Part shown: piece by piece, positions 45,942 to 54,213 of the stretch
Layout of the letters: each line of letters opens with the position of its first letter
Numbering within the stretch: position 1 is the stretch's first letter
Assembly: GCF_018986435.1 (NCBI RefSeq)
Contig: NZ_JAHMIN010000001.1
Span: 190,858 to 254,857 of the forward strand
Length of the DNA stretch: 64,000 nucleotides
Direction of reading: 5' to 3'
From: Hahella sp. HN01
Lineage (GTDB): Bacteria > Pseudomonadota > Gammaproteobacteria > Pseudomonadales > Oleiphilaceae
Position numbers and translations under genes: made by a program
Notes under the pieces: generated by a model
Database searches by the model: none
Told to the model about the DNA's origin: nothing
Seen by the model: the letters and a program-made list of their open reading frames with translations, nothing else

Positions 45942-46783
45942 GCTTTCCGCCCTCGCCTTTGGTAAGCATATATATAACGACAAAAAATAGAGAAGACTTG
46001 ATTCTTAGAGCCGTCAATTCTGCTTTAGCGCAAACTTACACCAATATTGAAATTATAATTGTAGATGATGCATCAACTGACTCAACACGTCACATACTTG
46101 AAGAATTAAAAAATAATTTTAACAATATTTCTATAATAACCCACACAAAATCAAAAGGCGCCTGCGCTTCTAGAAACGCTGCTATACTTAAAGCAAAAGG
46201 GAAATATGTAACAGGACTAGACGACGACGACTATTTTTTGCCTGAACGAGTTTCCACTTTACTTGAGCATAACAAAGAAACATACTCATTCATATGTAGC
46301 GATCAGTACATATGCTTAAAAGAAGGAGTCCTTTCACATAAAAAATCTACCATAAACACCCTTACTTTAAATGAAATGCTGTATAGCAATTTTGCAACAA
46401 ACCAAGTACTGGTAGAAAGAGAAAAAATCATTGCGGCTGGGTTATTTGATGAAGAGTTAAGCTCTTGCCAAGACTATGATATGTGGCTGAGACTAGTTAT
46501 TAAATATGGGCCCGGATTTCGAATCCAAATCCCTCTCATAGTCTTTGATCAGACACCAGGAAGAGAAAGAATATCCACCAACAAGAGTAAGATACCTGGA
46601 TTTGAGCTATTCATAGAAAAGCATCAGCACATTATGAAAAAGCCCCACATGAGAGCTCAGCAGCTACGATTAACACTAGCTAAAAACAATAAGCTTTCCT
46701 TCCTTGAAGTTCTAAAATACTCTTCCTACAGAACACTATTACGAGATATTAGAATATGGCTAAGAGGATATTATCTAAAATGA
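45938..46783 (+). CDS. GT-A glycosyltransferase (family 2)
   Basis: A 281-residue family 2 glycosyltransferase. VSIYITTKNRED opens the fold and IIIVDDASTDST binds nucleotide. The DxD-like metal site is GLDDDDYFLP, and the acceptor-side acid is in CQDYDMWLRL. It is cytoplasmic with an amphipathic basic tail. It overlaps the upstream GT-B gene and the following gene by ATGA junctions. Confidence 0.9.
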   Translation: MSFPPSPLVSIYITTKNREDLILRAVNSALAQTYTNIEIIIVDDASTDSTRHILEELKNNFNNISIITHTKSKGACASRNAAILKAKGKYVTGLDDDDYFLPERVSTLLEHNKETYSFICSDQYICLKEGVLSHKKSTINTLTLNEMLYSNFATNQVLVEREKIIAAGLFDEELSSCQDYDMWLRLVIKYGPGFRIQIPLIVFDQTPGRERISTNKSKIPGFELFIEKHQHIMKKPHMRAQQLRLTLAKNNKLSFLEVLKYSSYRTLLRDIRIWLRGYYLK

Positions 46784-47985
46784 AAAACTCCTCTTTGCTA
46801 TTTTATATCGACAATTATGAGAGGCTTTATTTTTTTAAGCGCTTTTTTTCTGCCGTTTATTCGTTAGAGATGAACCCCGTTGTCATCACCTCTGTACCTA
46901 GCATCCATTTACGACTAAAAGTAAGTAAAATAAAAACTTACCTTATAAAGAGACCAGAAAAAAATAAATCACATGAAACAGAGTACAATCGCAACTCCTT
47001 AGACTTACTAACAGGAACACAGGACAGGAAACTTTCTAACTTAGTTTACAACTCAGCCAAATCCCTGACTCTAGTCATTCTAAAAAATCACAACATAATA
47101 CTCGCTCTTATTTTCAATGGGAGCTCCACCGTAGCACATGCAATTTCCGACTCTCTAAACGAAAATAGTATAAAGAAAGTCTATTTTGAGCTAGCCAACA
47201 TTCCTGGGAAAATATTTGTCGACCCTGATGGAGTAAATGCTCAGTCTAGACTTTTCCATAGCCCTAATATATTGGATGAGTTTTCCCCTCCCCCATCTTT
47301 CGAATACACCCGCTGGAGGGAGTGGTACTTAAGCGTAGGAAACAAGCCTCTACAAGCAAATCTTAAGAACAAATTTTATTTAGGCAACATTTTAGATGCT
47401 TTATTATACAAAATAGGGTATGGGATAGATTTAAATAAGGGCTCACTGATATCGAGACTAACAAAAAAAAATATTCCAGGAAGTAAGAGCAGTCGCGGCA
47501 TTCTAGAAGAGGAAAAAGCACTACCAGATAGATACGTGTTTATACCTTTGCAAGTTTCAGATGACACTCAACTTTTACTAAATAGCGACTTTACCAATGC
47601 CGAGGCGCTAATCTACGCAAACAAGGAGGCTATCAAAAGGGGGCTTCCACTAATAGTAAAAATTCATCCCGCAGAGAAATCCGAAAAAGAGATTGATAAA
47701 ATTACAGCTATCGCAAAAGATAATAATATTACGATATCTAATAGTAGCGCTTCGCGATTAGTTTCCCATGCCTCACTTATAATAACTATAAACTCATCTG
47801 TTGGACTGGATGCATTAATAAGAAGAAAAGAAGTAATATTCTTGGGGAAGACACTGTACGAAAACTTGACTTATGATCGGCTAGAAAAATACATATACCA
47901 TTACCTGCTAAACATCAACTATTTCAACCAGCAGGATATCAGCACGTCGACTTTCAATATGATTATTGAAAGAGCATACATTTAG
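46780..47985 (+). CDS. KpsS-like capsule polysaccharide transferase
   Basis: A 401-residue protein whose C-terminal half resembles KpsS/KpsC-type (capsule polysaccharide synthesis, PF05159-like) enzymes. The marks are YVFIPLQVSDDTQLLL, the LIVKIHPAEKS segment with the His-Pro motif, and SLIITINSSVGLDALI. KpsS and KpsC add the poly-Kdo linker of group 2 capsules. The N-terminal half is not recognisable. The ATG at 46780 overlaps the previous stop as ATGA, like the other junctions. An ATG eight codons upstream is possible. No other kps genes are here, so the sugar transferred is unknown. Confidence 0.7.
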   Translation: MKNSSLLFYIDNYERLYFFKRFFSAVYSLEMNPVVITSVPSIHLRLKVSKIKTYLIKRPEKNKSHETEYNRNSLDLLTGTQDRKLSNLVYNSAKSLTLVILKNHNIILALIFNGSSTVAHAISDSLNENSIKKVYFELANIPGKIFVDPDGVNAQSRLFHSPNILDEFSPPPSFEYTRWREWYLSVGNKPLQANLKNKFYLGNILDALLYKIGYGIDLNKGSLISRLTKKNIPGSKSSRGILEEEKALPDRYVFIPLQVSDDTQLLLNSDFTNAEALIYANKEAIKRGLPLIVKIHPAEKSEKEIDKITAIAKDNNITISNSSASRLVSHASLIITINSSVGLDALIRRKEVIFLGKTLYENLTYDRLEKYIYHYLLNINYFNQQDISTSTFNMIIERAYI

Positions 47986-47998
47986 GACCAAATTGATA

Positions 47999-48928
47999 AT
48001 GGGTCGTCCAACTGTAGACATCATAGTACCTGTTTATAACACAGGAAGCGTAATAGAAAGATGCGTGGAAAGTATAGTTTCTCAATTAGGCATAAGAGAA
48101 ACTCATTACAATATCATTCTTGTGGACGATGGATCTGACAGCGAAACTTGCGCTCACCTAAATAAGCTACAAGAGCTTTATAATGTTAGCGTCGTTCGCC
48201 ACTCTTCCAATCGTGGAAGAAGCGCCGCAATAAACACCGGAGTATCGAAAGGTAGTAGTGACACCGTTATAATTTTGGATGCTGATTGTATATGGGCCTC
48301 CAAAATCGTTTTCAATTCTTTTTTGTCCAAAGTGCTCGATGATGGTTATGAAATCTGCTTTGGTTTAACTAGCGCAACAGGCCAGGGTTTTTGGCAACGC
48401 CTGAATGCAGAAGTGTGCAAAAAGAGAGCTAAAGGTGAAATTAGCAGACAAACCACTGCGAATTTTGCCATTACTCGATCCTCCTTAGAGAAAGCGGGAA
48501 AATTTTCTGAAGATTATAAAGGCTATGGCTTTGAGGATAAGGATCTAATCGCTAGGCTTTCCAAAATGGGCTTAAAATATTGCGTTAACCCATCCTGTTT
48601 GGCCTATCATGATGTATCATCTACTGATATTTATATAGTTTCAAAAAAATATTTTGAGGCTGGTAGAATAACTGCGCAGAAGTTCAATGAAAAACATCCT
48701 GAAGCATACAGGAAAACCATGTATTCTCTCTTTGATTCTGAGCACAGAAGTATAGTAACTAAGGTTATTTTAGATATTTTAGTTTTAGGCCTTCCTCTTC
48801 TAATGGCTTCCACCTCCTACTCTTTAAAGAGTAACGTTATACCTTTTTTAGTTAAAAAGTGTTTTGTAAACGCGACACTTATATTGAGCTTTTATAAAGG
48901 CACGAAAAGCAGGCAAAGTCTTGATTAA
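47999..48928 (+). CDS. GT-A glycosyltransferase (family 2, chondroitin-synthase-like)
   Basis: A 309-residue family 2 transferase. VDIIVPVYNTGSVIERCVES opens the domain, with ILVDDGSDSETC and ILDADCIW (DxD). The C-terminal GYGFEDKDLIARLSKMGL carries the ED motif typical of the Glyco_tranf_2_C and chondroitin synthase-like group. The ATG at 47999 follows AGGACC, after the previous gene ends at 47985. A TTG upstream at 47966 is rejected because it would overlap that gene by 20 bases. It overlaps the next gene by 8 bases. Confidence 0.88.
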   Translation: MGRPTVDIIVPVYNTGSVIERCVESIVSQLGIRETHYNIILVDDGSDSETCAHLNKLQELYNVSVVRHSSNRGRSAAINTGVSKGSSDTVIILDADCIWASKIVFNSFLSKVLDDGYEICFGLTSATGQGFWQRLNAEVCKKRAKGEISRQTTANFAITRSSLEKAGKFSEDYKGYGFEDKDLIARLSKMGLKYCVNPSCLAYHDVSSTDIYIVSKKYFEAGRITAQKFNEKHPEAYRKTMYSLFDSEHRSIVTKVILDILVLGLPLLMASTSYSLKSNVIPFLVKKCFVNATLILSFYKGTKSRQSLD

Positions 48929-50135
48929 TAAAAACGAAGCCAGACGAGTTATTATCGCCACATCAACCTTCCCCAGGCATAAAAACGATGTTGTCCCTCG
49001 CTTTATACTTGATTACGCCAAAGCAATTAAAAACATAGGTATTATTCCCTTAGTCGTCGCCCCCCACTGCAAAGGGCTGTCTCTATACGACAACATAGAA
49101 GGTATTGATGTATACAGATTCAGGTATGCTCCTGACTTTTTAGAAAAACTGAGCTACGGAGCAGGTATAATTTCCAACATCAAAAGAAATCCATTTATCT
49201 CTTTAACTATCCCTTTTTTTATAATTTCCCAGGCTTTAAAAATTAGGGCGTTAGTAAAGAAAACAAAACCAAGCATCGTTCATGCGCACTGGGTACTCCC
49301 ACAAGCCATATCAACATCTATAGCAACTATTGGCCTTAATGTTGACAATATACTTACAATGCACGGTTCAGACTTAGATTTGGTTAAAAAAGGCATTTTC
49401 CGCCAGATAAGGAGATGGTTATTAAAACCATTTAAGTACGTTACAGTCGTGAGTAGCCCCATGCAGACGGAACTGGAAAAACTGGCATGTGTATTGCCGT
49501 CGAGAATACTAGTTGCCCCGATGGGAATACCAGACATATTTTTTTCCCAACACTCAGCGCCCATTAAACGAAATAACAATATCTTATGTGTAGGCAGGCT
49601 GGTTAAGCAAAAGAACCCTATCCACGTGCTCATTGCATTTCATCAAGCTAAGGCGCAGCTTCCAGCTGACACGAAGCTAATATTCTTGGGCGAGGGGCCA
49701 GAGAAAACAATTCTGCAGCGATACATAGATAAGTATTCATTAGCCAATTTCGTTGAACTGCGTGGTTATCGTAGTCATAGCCAGTTAGCAGAGCTATATA
49801 GGACAAGCAAGGTTATTGCTCATGCCGCAGATAATGAAGGTCTAGGGCTAGCCATACTGGAAGCAATGGCCTCCGGCTTAGCGCCAATTGTCCCCGACTT
49901 CCCTGCAAGCAAGGATTATATCAGCAATAATGTTAATGGCTTTGTATACCCAAAAGGGAATATAGAAGAGCTTTCTATGCTTCTAATAAAAGTCTTAAGT
50001 TGCGATAATACATTGCATGAGTTATCAGAGAATGCACGCACAACCGCCAATCTATACTCTTGGAGCAGTTGTGCGAGAAAATATGCATCAATCTATGATG
50101 CCTCATCGTCAAAAGATCGACTCAACGAATACTGA
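48921..50135 (+). CDS. GT-B glycosyltransferase (family 4)
   Basis: A 404-residue retaining GT4 enzyme. The N-terminal domain has IIATSTFPRHKNDVVPRFI and HAHWVLPQA, and LTMHGSDL follows. The C-terminal domain has ILCVGRLVKQKNP, the linker HAADNEGLGLAILEAMASG (EX7E), and ends in a helix. The start is TTG at 48921, overlapping the upstream gene by 8 bases. It closes the plus-strand glycan cluster and runs 43 bases into the tail of the convergent DPM1-like gene. Confidence 0.9.
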   Translation: MINKNEARRVIIATSTFPRHKNDVVPRFILDYAKAIKNIGIIPLVVAPHCKGLSLYDNIEGIDVYRFRYAPDFLEKLSYGAGIISNIKRNPFISLTIPFFIISQALKIRALVKKTKPSIVHAHWVLPQAISTSIATIGLNVDNILTMHGSDLDLVKKGIFRQIRRWLLKPFKYVTVVSSPMQTELEKLACVLPSRILVAPMGIPDIFFSQHSAPIKRNNNILCVGRLVKQKNPIHVLIAFHQAKAQLPADTKLIFLGEGPEKTILQRYIDKYSLANFVELRGYRSHSQLAELYRTSKVIAHAADNEGLGLAILEAMASGLAPIVPDFPASKDYISNNVNGFVYPKGNIEELSMLLIKVLSCDNTLHELSENARTTANLYSWSSCARKYASIYDASSSKDRLNEY

Positions 50136-50962
50136 AGCCCCGATATTTGTTCAGAAACCAAGCCTATCAGAAAGACAATGACGCTTGTCACTAACAAGAG
50201 TGCGCTCATATTAGTGAACTGATGAAAATTGTAATAGGTATAGCTGTAGTAACCGAGGCCAGTAAAAAAGAAAAACAAGCTAATAGGGACAAAAAACTTT
50301 AAAGGCGAGTACAGGGTGCCAATTTTAAATATTATTAATAAAAACCGAAAACCATCATGTATTGGCCTTATATGACTTTTTCCTTCCCTACGCCCAACTG
50401 CCACTTTTTGGTAGCCAACAGAATATCCCATTCGAAAAAACGCCATGGTAATCGTCGAAGGGTAAGAGAAGCCATTCGGTAGCAAATGAAGAAATCTTTT
50501 AAACTTATCAGCCCTAACTGCCCGAAAGCCTGAGGTGAGATCTTCCACCTTTTGATCGACCATCAAGGACGCCAACTTGTTATAAAGATTATTCGCCAAA
50601 TACCTTCCTATATTTGCTTGCGCTCCTTTATCTCTCGCTCCCACAACCATATCGTACCCCTCATCCAGCTTCATTAGTAAAGTATGGACTTCCTTAGGTG
50701 AATGCTGACCATCCGCATCCATAAACACCAAAACGTCACCAGTTGAAGCTCTCGCGCCAGCTTTCACCGCAGCGCCATTTCCCTTGCTATATTTGTGAGT
50801 TACGAGTTTTACTCCCTGTTGCTGGCAATATGATCCAGTATCGTCCGTTGATCCATCATCAACAACAATCACTTCTGCATCTGGATAAAGCGCTAATAAT
50901 TCAGGGATAACTCTTTTTAAATTCTCAGCTTCGTTTTTTGCAGGAATTACCACACTTATCAT
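50093..50962 (-). CDS. DPM1-like polyprenyl-phosphate glycosyltransferase
   Basis: A 289-residue GT2 enzyme of the DPM1/ArnC/GtrB branch. The catalytic domain has VIPAKNEAENLKRVIPELL, VIVVDDGSTDDTG and VFMDADGQHSP (DxD). Two C-terminal membrane helices (around FVPISLFFFFTGLG and ALLLVTSVIVFLIG) are typical of enzymes that make undecaprenyl-phosphate sugars at the inner membrane. It begins 9 bases after the TMTC-like gene, so it would supply that protein's lipid-linked sugar donor. The sugar is unknown. It converges with the plus-strand cluster, with a 43-base overlap. Confidence 0.88.
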   Translation of the reverse strand: MISVVIPAKNEAENLKRVIPELLALYPDAEVIVVDDGSTDDTGSYCQQQGVKLVTHKYSKGNGAAVKAGARASTGDVLVFMDADGQHSPKEVHTLLMKLDEGYDMVVGARDKGAQANIGRYLANNLYNKLASLMVDQKVEDLTSGFRAVRADKFKRFLHLLPNGFSYPSTITMAFFRMGYSVGYQKVAVGRREGKSHIRPIHDGFRFLLIIFKIGTLYSPLKFFVPISLFFFFTGLGYYSYTYYNFHQFTNMSALLLVTSVIVFLIGLVSEQISGLQYSLSRSFDDEAS

Positions 50963-50971
50963 GCTTTGCCC

Positions 50972-52849
50972 TTAATTTTCTATCAGTTGCGACAATGTAT
51001 CAATCTCAGACTTTTTACTCTGACACTCAAATGAGTTATCAGAGCACCATTTTCTGACCTCTGCAAGTCTCTTTTCAGCTTTGTCCAACTGCTCTGACAG
51101 CGCATATTTCTCAGCGAGGCTCAGCGCGATATCTACTCGCCAACCAAGATTGATAGCGTATTCCAGGTTCTCAACAGCCCCCGAAAGATCATTATTGTGA
51201 TCGCTTAGCCTGGCTTGATAAATGTAGAGAGATTTCTTTCTTGATATGTAATTAGGATTATCCAGGAGCGCAGCCGAAAACAACATCATATCTTCCGTAG
51301 ATAGGTTGTTACAGCTCCCACCCTCTTTCAGGTCCAATAGAGCATTTAGCAAGACAATTGTCTGGTTATAAAAGTCAGACTGCCTAGCCTTACTTATAAA
51401 CTCTTTCAGTCCAGGCCTAGGCAAACTATCATCCATACATACCAACTCATACCAAAGTAGCTCTTTAGTTGGATCCTTCGGAAAATCATTATGTGTCTCT
51501 TGATAAAAATCTGCTCCTGCTTTATGAAGCCCAAACTGAAATAAAGTTGCTCCGAGATGTGAGTACGCCCTTTCTGACAGCGGGTTTTCCAAATACCATT
51601 CATAGGCTTGCTTGACCGGGTTCGCCCAAGCATCAACTTCTAGCTTTGTAACAAATGCAATGAGAAACAGATATGCCGCAGAGCATAATGCCAGTACATA
51701 TTTTATAAGCTTACTTATGACAATAGATCTAAGCGCCATCATTAAACAGAATGAGAAAATCAACGCAACACCGTATATTGGAATGTAATTTCTATGCTCA
51801 AAGTACAGCTCTAACGAGAGCACTGAAGATTCCATTGAGTGTCCGCACAAGAAGAATAAAACTCCAAAGGAAATATATGGAGTCCTTTTTCTATACTTCA
51901 GGGCAAAAAATATAGATAGAATCCAAAACATAGCGGACAGCAGAGTTGTTGGAGGGGAAAAAATACCCGTTGACTTGGAAACCCCCGCATTAATCAAACC
52001 AAACTTGTATGATCCTGGAGAAAGAAACTTCAGACAGTATTCCACCAGAATTCTTCCTTCAGTCAAGAGGCGCTCATATGCGTTGAAGTCTCTGGCGGAG
52101 AATGCCCCAATAAAATATCGATGATAGTCATACAGTATGACAGAGCTAAAAAGTACATTTCCTCCAACAACTACCGTAAAAAACCAGAATTTGTAGCCTC
52201 TAGTCCTAGGCATTTCAGAGTAAACAGTAAGATCAAGAGCTATAATGAAGAGAAGAGTAAGAAAGCCATTTTCCTTACATAATGTGGAAAACAAGGCGAA
52301 TAGACTTACCACACCGAATAATAATAAAATTTGAGCTCGACCGCAGGCTCCTCTTACATAAGTCCACACAACTAACGCTAATAGTGTGAATGTTGCAGCA
52401 AGCTCAGCCATCCTCTGGGTGATATACAGAACTGTTGAAACCTGTATAGGAGCGAACGCCCACAATAAGAAACAGAAAAGAGAAATCCATCTAGCCTCAC
52501 TTACGCTCAGACGGACAGTGCATATCCTGTAAGTTAACCAGCAAACCAATAGTGAGTTTATTAGGTGAATAAATATATTAACGACTTTAAGATCGAAGAG
52601 GCCTTCTCCCAGAGAGTCTTTTTGCAAATAAAACGACAGATAGGACAACGGCCTTTTTAAATCACCTACATCCCCCGAGAAATAGCGAACATACCCTTCG
52701 AACCAAGTTAGACCGTCCAGCCCCAACAATCTATGTAGTACATGCTGATCGTCTAGGATGGGGACTCCGCCATTGGCGCCAGGAAAATAGATTAAGAGTA
52801 AGGCTACACACGCGATCACTATTAAAGATATATAAAGCCTAAAGGTCAT
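50972..52849 (-). CDS. Multi-span GT-C-like protein with C-terminal TPR region (TMTC-like)
   Basis: A 625-residue protein with about ten or eleven membrane helices in residues 1-405 and a soluble C-terminal region of paired helices that reads as tetratricopeptide repeats. One example is ERAYSHLGATLFQFGLHKAG, and another is LSGAVENLEYAINLGW. An acidic pair in the first external loop (GGVPILDDQHVL, Asp33-Asp34) is where GT-C transferases carry their catalytic acid. The layout is that of eukaryotic TMTC O-mannosyltransferases and of proteins found beside type IV pilins in other gammaproteobacteria. It follows pilin 2 by 29 bases and precedes the DPM1-like gene by 9. The inferred job is transfer of a sugar to pilin or another exported protein. 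Confidence 0.75.
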   Translation of the reverse strand: MTFRLYISLIVIACVALLLIYFPGANGGVPILDDQHVLHRLLGLDGLTWFEGYVRYFSGDVGDLKRPLSYLSFYLQKDSLGEGLFDLKVVNIFIHLINSLLVCWLTYRICTVRLSVSEARWISLFCFLLWAFAPIQVSTVLYITQRMAELAATFTLLALVVWTYVRGACGRAQILLLFGVVSLFALFSTLCKENGFLTLLFIIALDLTVYSEMPRTRGYKFWFFTVVVGGNVLFSSVILYDYHRYFIGAFSARDFNAYERLLTEGRILVEYCLKFLSPGSYKFGLINAGVSKSTGIFSPPTTLLSAMFWILSIFFALKYRKRTPYISFGVLFFLCGHSMESSVLSLELYFEHRNYIPIYGVALIFSFCLMMALRSIVISKLIKYVLALCSAAYLFLIAFVTKLEVDAWANPVKQAYEWYLENPLSERAYSHLGATLFQFGLHKAGADFYQETHNDFPKDPTKELLWYELVCMDDSLPRPGLKEFISKARQSDFYNQTIVLLNALLDLKEGGSCNNLSTEDMMLFSAALLDNPNYISRKKSLYIYQARLSDHNNDLSGAVENLEYAINLGWRVDIALSLAEKYALSEQLDKAEKRLAEVRKWCSDNSFECQSKKSEIDTLSQLIEN

Positions 52850-52878
52850 ATAGCCCTATCTCATTATGCACAGCAATA

Positions 52879-53325
52879 TTATTTACAAGAAGACGGAAGA
52901 TAAGAGGGGTCAATGCTTGTTGCAGCATTAGCGCTAGAGGATGTTTTACCACAAAACCAAGTCTTGCCATTGTTATCGGAAGCCATGGCAAAAGTTTTAC
53001 CTGATATGTTACTGCTTACACCTGCATTTCTCATTGTTGCCTGAATCACAATAACGCCTGATGCAGGGTTCATAATACTCATGCTACCGACATATTTCCC
53101 TGATGCGCCAACTTCAATTGCCGCTACAGAGGGAACTCTCCCTGTATTATGCACAAACTCACTCACTTTCGTCTTAAAACTATCTGTCAGAGTAACCGCT
53201 TCCGCCACTTGAGTTCGAGCAACATAATCAAGATAACCAGGTATTGCCAGTGCTGAAACTATCCCTATTATGGCAACTACAATCAATAGTTCCAACAAAG
53301 TAAAGCCTTTCAAATAACCTTTCAT
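52879..53325 (-). CDS. Type IV pilin, second copy
   Basis: A 148-residue type IVa prepilin. The leader MKGYLKG is cut by PilD before FTLLELLIVVAIIG, and Glu5 is present. The C-terminal disulfide loop would join Cys125 and Cys147, with the sequence ending SYLPSSCK. It is a diverged paralogue of pilin 1 (same N terminus and the same PSSCK end, weak similarity between). A terminator lies between the two, so this copy depends on read-through or an unseen promoter. The TMTC-like gene follows after 29 bases. Confidence 0.93.
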   Translation of the reverse strand: MKGYLKGFTLLELLIVVAIIGIVSALAIPGYLDYVARTQVAEAVTLTDSFKTKVSEFVHNTGRVPSVAAIEVGASGKYVGSMSIMNPASGVIVIQATMRNAGVSSNISGKTFAMASDNNGKTWFCGKTSSSANAATSIDPSYLPSSCK

Positions 53326-53341
53326 ATGTTGGCGCCTCTTA

Positions 53342-53371
53342 AAGTAAAAAGCCCCCTATATAGGAGGCTTT
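53342..53371 (-). terminator. Intrinsic terminator between pilin 1 and pilin 2
   Basis: An 11-position stem (53348-53358 with 53361-53371, one mismatch) ends in a T-rich run on the minus strand. It should end most of the pilin 1 transcript. Confidence 0.78.
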
Positions 53372-53419
53372 ATATGATAGCTAGAACTTAACTGTGTCAG
53401 TCAGCTGTAGCTACGATTA

Positions 53420-53896
53420 TTAAGGTTTGCAAGAGCTTGGCAGGTACTGGGGGTCCAGATCAGTGTTGTCGGATGCACCAGTAAAGGCGGTAGCGCCGTC
53501 ATTTTGAGTAGCAACTTTACCGCATGTCCAGTGCTTGCCACCATCGTAAGTTGCAGTAGCAAATTTCTTAGCGGAGATATTTGCATTTACGCCAGTAGTC
53601 TTCATTGTTGCAACAACAGCCCACTGGTTAGTAGTGATACCGACAACAGTCATACTTGCAACGTATTTACCATCTGTAACCGCGCCAACTTCAGTCAGAC
53701 CCGGTCTTTTAGCTGTATTCTGGAATGCTTCCGCCATAGAGCCTTTTACCGCAGAAGTCAGGCTCACAGCTTCACTCACCTGAGAACGAGCGATGTAGTC
53801 TTGGTAAGCAGGGATAGCCACCGCCGCCAGGATACCAATGATCGCAACAACGATCATCAATTCAATAAGGGTAAAACCTTTTTGGATGCTTTTCAT
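53420..53896 (-). CDS. pilA: Major type IV pilin PilA
   Basis: A 158-residue type IVa prepilin. The six-residue-plus-glycine leader (MKSIQKG) is followed by [19 protein letters not shown] with Glu5. The mature C terminus has a disulfide loop between Cys125 and Cys156 (ending YLPSSCKP). It is expected to be the main pilus subunit, since it has a sigma-54 promoter and a strong ribosome site (GAGGAG). The pilB-pilC-pilD genes run divergently from it, the usual pil arrangement. Confidence 0.96.
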   Translation of the reverse strand: MKSIQKGFTLIELMIVVAIIGILAAVAIPAYQDYIARSQVSEAVSLTSAVKGSMAEAFQNTAKRPGLTEVGAVTDGKYVASMTVVGITTNQWAVVATMKTTGVNANISAKKFATATYDGGKHWTCGKVATQNDGATAFTGASDNTDLDPQYLPSSCKP

Positions 53897-53971
53897 TAAC
53901 TGATCTCCTCAATCGTCTTTCGACTATTTAAACGTTTCGGGGGCCACTGCCGACACCTTGCACAAAGAGGA

Positions 53972-53987
53972 TGCAGTCTACGTGCCA
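53972..53987 (-). promoter_or_regulatory. Sigma-54 promoter of pilA
   Basis: On the minus strand TGGCAC-N5-CTGCA (53987 to 53972) matches the sigma-54 consensus TGGCAC-N5-TTGCW with one change, keeping GG at -24 and GC at -12. Transcription would start near 53960, giving a leader of about 65 bases. PilS/PilR control, known in Pseudomonas, is therefore likely. Confidence 0.82.
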
Positions 53988-54105
53988 ACTTCCCCTTCCG
54001 TCTTGCTCTTTCTTTTATTTCAAGCAGATAGCAGAACGCTCCCGCCTTACTTCCTCTCTTTTTCAGTCTAGACAAAAAATAAGTGCTGACCATTATCGCC
54101 AGTTG

Positions 54106-54122
54106 GTGACAAATTTTGTCAC
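54106..54122. promoter_or_regulatory. 17-bp palindrome between pilA and pilB
   Basis: GTGACAAA-T-TTTGTCAC is a perfect palindrome with a one-base centre. It lies about 150 bases upstream of the pilA start site and about 90 before pilB. PilR-type sites contain (C/G)TGTC repeats, and TTGTCAC/GTGACAA resembles them. It could be an upstream activating site. The remaining gap (53988-54213) holds no gene. Confidence 0.55.
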
Positions 54123-54213
54123 TCTGCATAAAACCTGTAATGCAACTTTCCAACTTCCCCAATTAAATCTAAACTTTTGAAAGGATGTTTATTTTTTTAG
54201 TCGACCCCTTAGT

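Noticed and set aside
50972-52849. Calling the 625-residue membrane protein a Wzy polymerase or O-antigen ligase
   Set aside because: It has an acidic first external loop and C-terminal TPR-like helices and sits in a pilin operon, which fits a GT-C protein transferase better. I could not exclude it without a structure search.
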